34,139 nt of DNA from Bacteroidales bacterium (GTDB lineage: Bacteria; Bacteroidota; Bacteroidia; Bacteroidales; F082). A program made the position numbers and the translations under genes. A model generated the notes under the pieces. The model did not search any database. It was not told the origin of the DNA and was given only the letters and a program-made list of their open reading frames with translations. Location of the stretch: positions 1-34,139 of the forward strand of contig JACFNF010000026.1 in NCBI GenBank assembly GCA_019454985.1, given 5' to 3'. The stretch's first letter is position 1. Each line of letters begins with the position of its first letter. This document shows, one piece after another, positions 24,879-32,300 of the stretch.

Positions 24879-27173
24879 ATGACGAATCTCATTTTCTGGC
24901 TAATACCCTTATCGGCGTTGACGGCCTTACTCTTTGCCTACTATTTCTACAAAACGATGATGAAAAACGACGAAGGCACGGACGATATGAAACGTATTGC
25001 CCTATATGTTCGTGAAGGAGCGATGGCTTATTTGCGGCGGCAATACCGGGTTGTAACCATGGTTTTTGGGGTTCTGGCCGTGTTGTTGGCTATTCTGGCA
25101 TTTTTGGATGTCCAGAATCCTTTTGTGCCCATTGCTTTTTTGACGGGTGGATTTTTTTCCGGACTATGCGGCTTTCTGGGAATGAAAACAGCCACCAATG
25201 CTTCGGCTCGTACGGCTTTCGGAGCAACAAAATCGCTCAATAAAGGTCTGCAAATAGCATTTCGCAGCGGCGCTGTGATGGGTTTGGTAGTTGTAGGTTT
25301 TGCCCTGATTGATATCGCTGCCTGGTATTATATCCTCACCGAATGGGTATATACCCCATCCAATATGCAAAATGGTCTCGATTTTCTGGGTCTCACCTTT
25401 GTCCAGCCCGGAACAACCGAACATATTAAATATGTGGAGATTACAGCAACTATGCTCACTTTTGGCATGGGTGCCTCAACACAGGCTTTATTTGCCCGTG
25501 TGGGTGGCGGTATTTATACCAAGGCAGCCGATGTGGGTGCCGATCTTGTTGGCAAGGTCGAAGCCGGGATTCCGGAAGATGACCCGCGCAATCCTGCAAC
25601 CATTGCCGATAACGTCGGTGATAATGTGGGCGACGTGGCAGGCATGGGCGCTGACCTTTATGAGTCGTATGCCGGCTCGATTCTGGCTACGGCAGCCTTG
25701 GGCGCTGCTTTGCCGGCCATTGCCGGCGGAAATCAGGAGCATTATGTGATAGCCCCAATGGTGGTCGCTGCCGTGGGAATTCTGATCTCGGTACTGGGTA
25801 TTTTCTTTGTCAGAACCAAAGAAAGCGCCAGCCAGAAAAACCTGCTGAATGCTTTGCTTCTCGGCACGGGCGGGAGCTCGGCTCTGATTCTCGTCGTCGT
25901 CGCTATAATGGCCTATGCCGGATGGATCTCATTTGGAGTTTTCGGCTCGGTGATTTCAGGCCTGATTGCAGGGGTAATCATTGGCCAGGGAACGGAATAC
26001 TTCACCTCTGATGAATATAAACCAACCAAAGGAATTGCCCGTCAGGCCATGCAAGGGCCGGCGACCACCATCATTGACGGAGTGGCCGTCGGAATGTTTT
26101 CTACCTGGTTGCCGGTGACTGTGATTGTGATCGGTATTATCGCTGCATACGGCTTTGCAGGCGGATTTGAACATTTTGCTATGGGCGTTTATGGTATTGG
26201 TTTTGCAGCGGTGGGCATGCTTTCCACCTTAGGTATCACATTGGCTACTGATGCTTTTGGCCCGATTGCCGACAATGCCGGCGGCAATGCCGAGATGGCT
26301 CACCTTCCCAAAGAAGTGCGCGAGCGCACCGATGCCCTTGATATGCTTGGAAACACTACGGCAGCCACCGGAAAAGGCTTTGCCATTGGATCGGCTGCCC
26401 TGACTGCCATGGCTCTTTTGGCTGCCTATATTGAAGAAATCAGATTATGGATAGGTAAACTGGCCGATCATGGTGATGGGGTAAAGCAAGTGGGAAGTGT
26501 AATATTTTACACCGCAAAATCTGCCGTGACGCCTATTGCTGCCGAAGGACAAAAGGTAGTGGAATTAGCTAAGGCATCTATTGGCGATTTCACAGTTGCG
26601 TACGACCTCTCTATTTTCAACCCTTTGTTGCTCGGAGGGATCTTTTTGGGAGCTATGATGCCATTCCTGTTTTCGGCTCTGACCATGAAAGCCGTTGGAC
26701 GGGCTGCGGCTTCGATGGTGGATGAAGTCAGACGTCAGTTCCGCGAAATACCGGGAATCATGGAAGGAAAAGCTACACCAGAATATGCCAAATGTGTGGC
26801 TATCTCTACAAAAGGTGCTCAACGTGAAATGATAGTCCCATCGCTTTTAGCCATCATCGTGCCGGTGGTTACAGGATTGGTTTTTGGTGTATCTGGCGTA
26901 ATAGGTCTTCTCGTGGGCGGCCTCACTTCGGGCTTCACTTTGGCCTCCATGCTTAACAATGCCGGTGGAGCCTGGGACAATGCCAAAAAATTCATTGAAA
27001 AAGGAAATTATGGCGGAAAAGGCAGCGATGCACACAAAGCCGGAGTGGTGGGCGACACCGTGGGCGACCCCTTCAAAGACACAGCCGGCCCATCGCTCAA
27101 TATCCTTATCAAACTGATGTCAATGGTGGCCGTGGTCATGGCCGGACTTACCGTTACCCTTAGCCTATTTTAA
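24879..27173 (+). CDS. hppA: membrane-bound ion-translocating pyrophosphatase
   Basis: The 764-residue, roughly 16-helix protein couples PPi hydrolysis to H+ and/or Na+ export. Hallmarks are the substrate-binding [20 protein letters not shown] and [20 protein letters not shown], and the C-terminal [25 protein letters not shown] (491-500) has Ala495 where K+-independent enzymes carry Lys, indicating a K+-dependent type; that class includes both H+ and Na+ pumps and I cannot separate them by eye. MTNLIFW at 24879 is chosen as start, since the frame's earlier ATG at 24816 adds a polar stretch. It stands alone and is followed by a strong hairpin terminator. Confidence 0.97.
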   Translation: MTNLIFWLIPLSALTALLFAYYFYKTMMKNDEGTDDMKRIALYVREGAMAYLRRQYRVVTMVFGVLAVLLAILAFLDVQNPFVPIAFLTGGFFSGLCGFLGMKTATNASARTAFGATKSLNKGLQIAFRSGAVMGLVVVGFALIDIAAWYYILTEWVYTPSNMQNGLDFLGLTFVQPGTTEHIKYVEITATMLTFGMGASTQALFARVGGGIYTKAADVGADLVGKVEAGIPEDDPRNPATIADNVGDNVGDVAGMGADLYESYAGSILATAALGAALPAIAGGNQEHYVIAPMVVAAVGILISVLGIFFVRTKESASQKNLLNALLLGTGGSSALILVVVAIMAYAGWISFGVFGSVISGLIAGVIIGQGTEYFTSDEYKPTKGIARQAMQGPATTIIDGVAVGMFSTWLPVTVIVIGIIAAYGFAGGFEHFAMGVYGIGFAAVGMLSTLGITLATDAFGPIADNAGGNAEMAHLPKEVRERTDALDMLGNTTAATGKGFAIGSAALTAMALLAAYIEEIRLWIGKLADHGDGVKQVGSVIFYTAKSAVTPIAAEGQKVVELAKASIGDFTVAYDLSIFNPLLLGGIFLGAMMPFLFSALTMKAVGRAAASMVDEVRRQFREIPGIMEGKATPEYAKCVAISTKGAQREMIVPSLLAIIVPVVTGLVFGVSGVIGLLVGGLTSGFTLASMLNNAGGAWDNAKKFIEKGNYGGKGSDAHKAGVVGDTVGDPFKDTAGPSLNILIKLMSMVAVVMAGLTVTLSLF

Positions 27174-27206
27174 CCAAAACAAATAGAGGGAGCACTCCCA
27201 AAAACC

Positions 27207-27230
27207 AAAGCCCGCCAAAAGGCGGGCTTT
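27207..27230. terminator. bidirectional intrinsic terminator between hppA and DUF2892 gene
   Basis: A perfect 10-bp stem AAAGCCCGCC / GGCGGGCTTT with loop AAAA lies between the convergent stop codons at 27173 and 27264. The A-tract on one side and T-tract on the other are both part of the stem, so it can act in both directions. This is the clearest terminator of the window. Confidence 0.85.
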
Positions 27231-27263
27231 GACGTTCATAGCTTGACCTTTGGCAAGTGGGGA

Positions 27264-27449
27264 TTATGACTTCTTGTTGGTTCGGATGCCGAAAAGCTGA
27301 TATATCGGGCAAAAACTAAAAAGTGAAGTAGCCAACGGCACAAATCCCAGAAGCCCCCACCACGAATGATTAATGATACCGATGATACCAATAACTAAAC
27401 CAAGAATGATACGGATTACCTGATCTGTGTTTCCAATGTTTTTTTTCAT
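27264..27449 (-). CDS. small DUF2892 (YgaP-type) membrane protein
   Basis: This 61-residue protein matches the DUF2892 inner-membrane family: MKKNIGNTDQVIRIILG, then two hydrophobic helices, with a Cys in FSFCPIYQLFGI as in relatives that accompany rhodanese domains. It is very short, as the family normally is when not fused. The function is unknown. It has its own well-formed promoter at 27488-27518 and is convergent with hppA across a terminator. Confidence 0.88.
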   Translation of the reverse strand: MKKNIGNTDQVIRIILGLVIGIIGIINHSWWGLLGFVPLATSLFSFCPIYQLFGIRTNKKS

Positions 27450-27487
27450 GGTTTGTTCTTTTTGTGGTTATTTTTTTCTTAACAGTT

Positions 27488-27518
27488 CAAAAATAATTGT
27501 TTTCACTATATTTGTCAA
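27488..27518 (-). promoter_or_regulatory. promoter of the DUF2892 gene
   Basis: On the minus strand TTG (27516-27518) is followed after exactly 20 nt by TATTTTTG (27488-27495), the best -33/-7 match in the window. Initiation would be near 27481, about 30 nt before the ATG at 27449. Confidence 0.65.
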
Positions 27519-27744
27519 GCAAACTTTTGTTACCGGCGGTTTATGTTTCGGGCGAAGCCCGACTCATGAAGTCAGAGGACGTATTCTGTCGGGGATTATT
27601 TGCTTTTAAACAATTAGAAGAATATGAAAAACAAACCCGGCTATCAGGTTCAATCATTATTTACTTCATTTTGATTTTTTAGGCAATACCTATAAATCAG
27701 GGTGACTTGTCTGTATCATTTATCAATGTGTTAACTGGCATCTT
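27519..27744. other. intergenic region upstream of the kinase-like gene
   Basis: Contains a small hairpin, CGGGC-GAA-GCCCG at 27549-27561, without a T-tract, and a 38-codon frame from 27567 to 27682 with no recognisable motif. No convincing TAnnTTTG promoter was seen for the kinase-like gene, so its start of transcription is open. Confidence 0.35.
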
Positions 27745-29169
27745 ATGCTGAAAAAAACATATCGGGAGAAAGGGAAAAATAATTTTCAACGGCACGTCCG
27801 AAATGGAATAACGGACTTCACTCCGGTTCATACTTTGCCTGTGCTTGCGAGTATGTCTGTACAGGAAGCGAATGGTTTGCTGATTATTTTGCTGTTTTCT
27901 GTAGCGATATTTTTATTCGGATTGATTGCACTGATTATGCGGCTTCGGCAATACAGGAAACGTATTATTGAGCTTACAGCCGTTCAGAATAAGACAAAGC
28001 AGGATGAAAGCCCAACCACTGATGAAATAACAGAGAGCAGTGAGAAGTTTAACTTCCTCAGCCGACTGAATCACGAGATACGCACCCCGATCTATGGACT
28101 TTTCGGATCATTGGCACGATTCAGAATTGAAAACCCGGAGCTAAGCAACCTGTCCGCAATTGATGATATTGAGTGTCAGGCGCGTCAGTTGTATTTTCAG
28201 ATTGGCGAGATGCTTGATTTCGTGTGGCTCGAAAGCAAAAATACTCAGCTCGACAAAAATAATTTTAACCTGAAAAGCGAACTGCATCATCTGCTGGGTT
28301 ATCAGAAAAAAATAGCCACAGAAAAAGGACTTGGTTTTATCATTGATTTGCCCGAGAGCCTGCCGGAAAGCCTTTTCGGCGACTCGTTCCGATTGATGCA
28401 ACTGCTCAACAAACTCCTGAGGCGAATAGCAGATAGTATGCAAAAAGGGACAATCCATTTTCGTCTGCATTTGACCGAAATTGCGGAGTCGTCTTTCGTT
28501 CTCCTTCAGTTTGAGGTCAAAATAGAAGAGGAAAACGGAAGCCGGAAATTGAAACAAAGCTTGAAGGAAGGTGAAACCGATGCAAAGAGGCTGGCCCGGA
28601 ATTTTATCTGGGGCGAACCGGGCTTCTCTGCCAAAATGTACGAGCGAGTGCTGCACGAAATGAATGCCTCGGTAGTTGTTGAAAATGTTCAATCTGATGA
28701 ACTGATTTTTGTTGTTCGTGTTTCACTTGAAAAAGAAAGAGAACCGCAACCGGCACAGAATTTTCAAACCGGGCATATTCTTTTTGTTGACGATAATTTG
28801 CTCAATCAGCGTATTTCGGCCATTGTGCTGAGAAAAATGGGTTATGAGGTGGATTTGGCCGAAAATGGCCTCGTGGCGGTAAATCTTTTCAAAACTAAGA
28901 AGTACGATTTGATTTTGATGGATTTGCAGATGCCGATGATGGATGGAATTGAGGCCGTAAGGTTGATGCGTGAATACGAAAAGCAACAGCATATTGAGCA
29001 TCCGGTAAGGATCATGGCGATGACAGCCAATGTGATGGACAGCGTCAGGCAAAAGTGTATCGAGACAGGTTTCAATGATTTTTTGCCCAAGCCTTTCGAC
29101 CTTGAGAAGCTTCCATTAGTGCTTGGGAACGGCTTTAATTTGAAGAATGAGTCCGCAGATTTCCACTAG
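27745..29169 (+). CDS. membrane hybrid histidine-kinase-like protein with degenerate ATPase and intact receiver
   Basis: The 474-residue protein has one transmembrane helix (about 43-66), an H-box LNHEIRTP with His110 in a dimerisation helix, a GHKL-like region (175-330) and a C-terminal receiver domain (343-460). The receiver is complete: Asp349/Asp350, phospho-acceptor Asp393 in LMDLQMPMMDG, Thr427-Ala428, Lys449. The ATPase is not: at the N-box the aligned Asn positions are Lys223 and Arg227 (LLNKLLRRIADS), and no DxGxG box is found where VKIEEENGS occurs. It has no recognised sensor domain. A shorter start at 27853 (MSVQEANG) is possible. It most likely receives or relays phosphate rather than making it from ATP; the partner is unknown. 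Confidence 0.82.
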   Translation: MLKKTYREKGKNNFQRHVRNGITDFTPVHTLPVLASMSVQEANGLLIILLFSVAIFLFGLIALIMRLRQYRKRIIELTAVQNKTKQDESPTTDEITESSEKFNFLSRLNHEIRTPIYGLFGSLARFRIENPELSNLSAIDDIECQARQLYFQIGEMLDFVWLESKNTQLDKNNFNLKSELHHLLGYQKKIATEKGLGFIIDLPESLPESLFGDSFRLMQLLNKLLRRIADSMQKGTIHFRLHLTEIAESSFVLLQFEVKIEEENGSRKLKQSLKEGETDAKRLARNFIWGEPGFSAKMYERVLHEMNASVVVENVQSDELIFVVRVSLEKEREPQPAQNFQTGHILFVDDNLLNQRISAIVLRKMGYEVDLAENGLVAVNLFKTKKYDLILMDLQMPMMDGIEAVRLMREYEKQQHIEHPVRIMAMTANVMDSVRQKCIETGFNDFLPKPFDLEKLPLVLGNGFNLKNESADFH

Positions 29170-29249
29170 AGGATATTTTTTTGTTAATTATAAGTGAATA
29201 AATGAGTGATCCGAGCAGCAACGAAAACTCGGACAAGCGTATTTTTTCA

Positions 29250-29257
29250 TATCTTTG
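29250..29257 (+). promoter_or_regulatory. -7 promoter element upstream of the repeat protein gene
   Basis: TATCTTTG matches TAnnTTTG. No TTG lies at the -33 distance. Initiation would be near 29264, leaving a leader of about 134 nt that includes the hairpin at 29340-29356. Confidence 0.4.
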
Positions 29258-29339
29258 AAGCCCTTTACCCAAAGCGGATGAGAGTACATTGCTGGGCAAG
29301 AAGGTTATTACTGAATAGTCTAATCCCGATTGCACGGAT

Positions 29340-29356
29340 GTTTCTTGATAAGAAAC
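29340..29356 (+). promoter_or_regulatory. small perfect inverted repeat in the leader of the repeat protein gene
   Basis: GTTTCTT (29340-29346) and AAGAAAC (29350-29356) pair perfectly around GAT. It lies 41 nt before the ATG and could be an operator or an mRNA hairpin; chance is not excluded for an AT-rich region. Confidence 0.3.
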
Positions 29357-29397
29357 TGATATTATGATATTTATCTTCAATTTTAATACATTGTGTA

Positions 29398-32300
29398 ATG
29401 AAAATCAAATTACGTTTTAATCTTTTGGCGCTTTTACTTGTGGTTGGCGCGTTTAGCCTCAAAGCACAATATGTTGTGGATTTTGAGGGCCTAGGGGAGA
29501 CAAAAAACTCTTATGCTTCTGGTACCGTTAAACTTTCCGGACTAGATTGGAATTTGACGGAGGTATTGATCAATCCGGACCCGAATGACTGGAAAAACGG
29601 CTCGCGATCGGCTCGTTTGCGGGGTTATGGTGGCTCTGTCATGACAATGCTTGAGAATAAAAATGGTGGTTTGGGTACCATTTCATTTTCCTACCGACGT
29701 TACGGCACCGATATACAGGTGGACTGGATGGTGGAATACAGTACCGATGATGGCGCCAACTGGACACAGATCGGAGACGCTTTTACTGCTCCGGCAAGTA
29801 ATGATATCAGCACCTTCAATCAAACTGTGAATGTAACAGGGAATGTACGTGTCCGCATCAAAAGAGCAACAGAAACCGGGAATGCAAATCGCCGACTGAA
29901 TATTGACGATATCACACTGACGGATTACGTTGGCGGGGGTAATATTCCTCCATCCATCACCAATGTGGAGCATCATCCTTCCTCCAACATTAACCCAACT
30001 ACAACCGTCAGTGTTTCGGCAGATGTTACGGATGCCGATGGCGTCATCACTTCTGTTCAGTTGAACTGGGGGCTTGTATCGGGCAGCCTTACCAATACTA
30101 TTCCTATGGCAGTTGGCGTTGCTCCAAATTATGTCACCACCGCTTCCATCCCGGCTCAGGCTGATGGAACCACTGTTTATTATGCCGTTTCGGCTACCGA
30201 TAACGGAGCAGCCAGCACTACTACGGTCGAGTATAGCTACATTGTTACCAACCCGGCCACAAAACTAGCTTTTATTGATTTTCCCGCTGCCGGTCAGCAG
30301 GGAAGCCCGGTTGCGAGCTTCAAAGTTCAGGCTCAGCGCAACGACAATACGCCGGATGCCAATTATAGCGGACAGATTACCCTCAGCAAGGCCTCAGGGC
30401 CGGGGAATGTGGGTGGAACTTTGGCGAAAAATGCCGTAAATGGTGAAGCGACTTTCAGCGATATTCAGTTTGATCAAACCGGCGATTACACCCTTCATGC
30501 CAATGCTGCCGGATTGACACAGGCCACCAGCCCGCAGGTTTCAATCAGTGCCGGCCCTCTGCTTACAGAGGTCATTATGCCGCAATATATTCAGGGTGTT
30601 AACGGAACCAACAACAACCGTGTTCCCTTTGCTTTCCGGCTGAGTTTGTCAAACCTCAACCCCAATGCCACCTACCGCTATATCAATCAAATGATTATTG
30701 CAACCGACAATGCAACAGCCGGCGGAGCTGGCAATGTTATCTTCGTTAACGCCGATCATACTTTTACACGCACTACCGGCCCTTCGTTGGCCACAGCCGG
30801 AGCTTATGGTGAGTTCACCACTGATGGCACAGGCTCTTTCACGGGTTGGTTTATCACTGAGCCATCGGGTAATGCCCGTTTTACACCTGGAAATGAAGTC
30901 TTTGTGCGCGTACAGCTCAACGATGGTGCCGGAGGCACAACCGCCGCAACCCGTCTGACTTCCACTTTACCTGTCAAGGTGATCAATTTTGGTACGGCAG
31001 CCGACCCGAATCAGGGAACCGCCATTCGTGCCGAGTCCAACGCACAGGCCAAGAATTTTGCTTTCCTTTATGACAATACTGCCGGCACAGGCCGCCCACT
31101 GTATGGAACAAGTATTGAAATCACCGGAGTTGATTTTAGCGCCACCACCTGGGCTTTATTCTATCGTGACAATGTTGCCGGCGAAAATGGCGCCTGGGGC
31201 GGTATCATCCCCAATGTAAATGCCAATGGGGTGAAATTGGTTCAGGAACGCAAGCTGACAGATGGTACAGTGGCTTCTACCACCACCAGTAACGATGGAA
31301 TCTGGGATGGCCAGAATACTGTAAATCCTACCGGCGGAACTAATAACGTGATTGTACTCAATTTAGGGCAAGGACCTGCAATCACTGCTAACCCGTTAAA
31401 CCTTAATGGATTTACCTATGAAGAAGGCCATGGACCTTCGGTAACGCAAAATGTTGTTGTCAGCGGAACCGCCCTCACGGCTAATGTTACTGTTCAGGCC
31501 TCGGCCGATTACGAAATCTCGCTGACCGATGCGCCGGCTTTCGTTGGAAATGCTACACTCACCTTAACTCCATCGGGTGGCACTTTGGCAAACACCACCA
31601 TTTTTGTCAGACTGAAGTCCGGACTTGCAGAGGGAGCTCATAACGGCCAATTGACGCTGTCCTCAATGGGAGCCGGCAATGTAACGGTGAATCTGACCGG
31701 CAATGTAACAGTGAGTGTGGTTGAACCTGCCGCTCATGCCACTGCATTTACGGCTACTGCATTGGATTTCAGCAAAATTAAATTAGATTGGACAGATGCT
31801 GTTCCGGCAGCAGAAAACTACCTTATCAAAGGTAGCACTGTCGGCTTTGGGGATATTGCCGACCCGGTTGATGGAACACCTGAAGCCAACGCAACGCTCG
31901 TGCGCAATGTAGCTTCAGGAGTTGAAACGTTCACTTTCACCGGATTAGAATCAAGCAAAACTTATTATTTCAAAATCTTCCCATATAACGGATCAGCTGC
32001 TCAAATCAATTACAAGACGGATGGCGTTGTTCCACAGTCCAGCACCACAACTCTGGCCGGTCCAATGCTTACTGAGGTCATTATGCCCCAATATATGCAA
32101 GGCGTCAACGGAACCAACAACAACCGGGTGCCTTTTGCCTATCGGCTGAGTTTGTCAAACCTCAACCCCAACGCCACTTATCGCTATCTAAACCAGATCG
32201 TTATTGCAACCGATGCGCCGACGGTCGGAGGTGCTGGTAATGCAATATACGTGAATGCCGATCAGACTTTTACACGCACTACCGGCCCTTCGTTGGCTTC

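Larger units (their letters stand above)
29170..29397. other. leader/intergenic region upstream of the repeat protein gene
   Basis: This 228-bp stretch holds a -7 element (29250-29257) and a perfect 7-bp hairpin with a 3-nt loop (29340-29356). I see no gene in it. If the -7 element is used, the repeat-protein mRNA has a leader of about 130 nt, long compared with the other leaders in this window. Confidence 0.4.

Noticed and set aside
27497..27682. 61-codon plus-strand frame in the intergenic region before the kinase-like gene
   Set aside because: No motif, starts within the DUF2892 promoter and has no credible leader; it cannot be told from chance.
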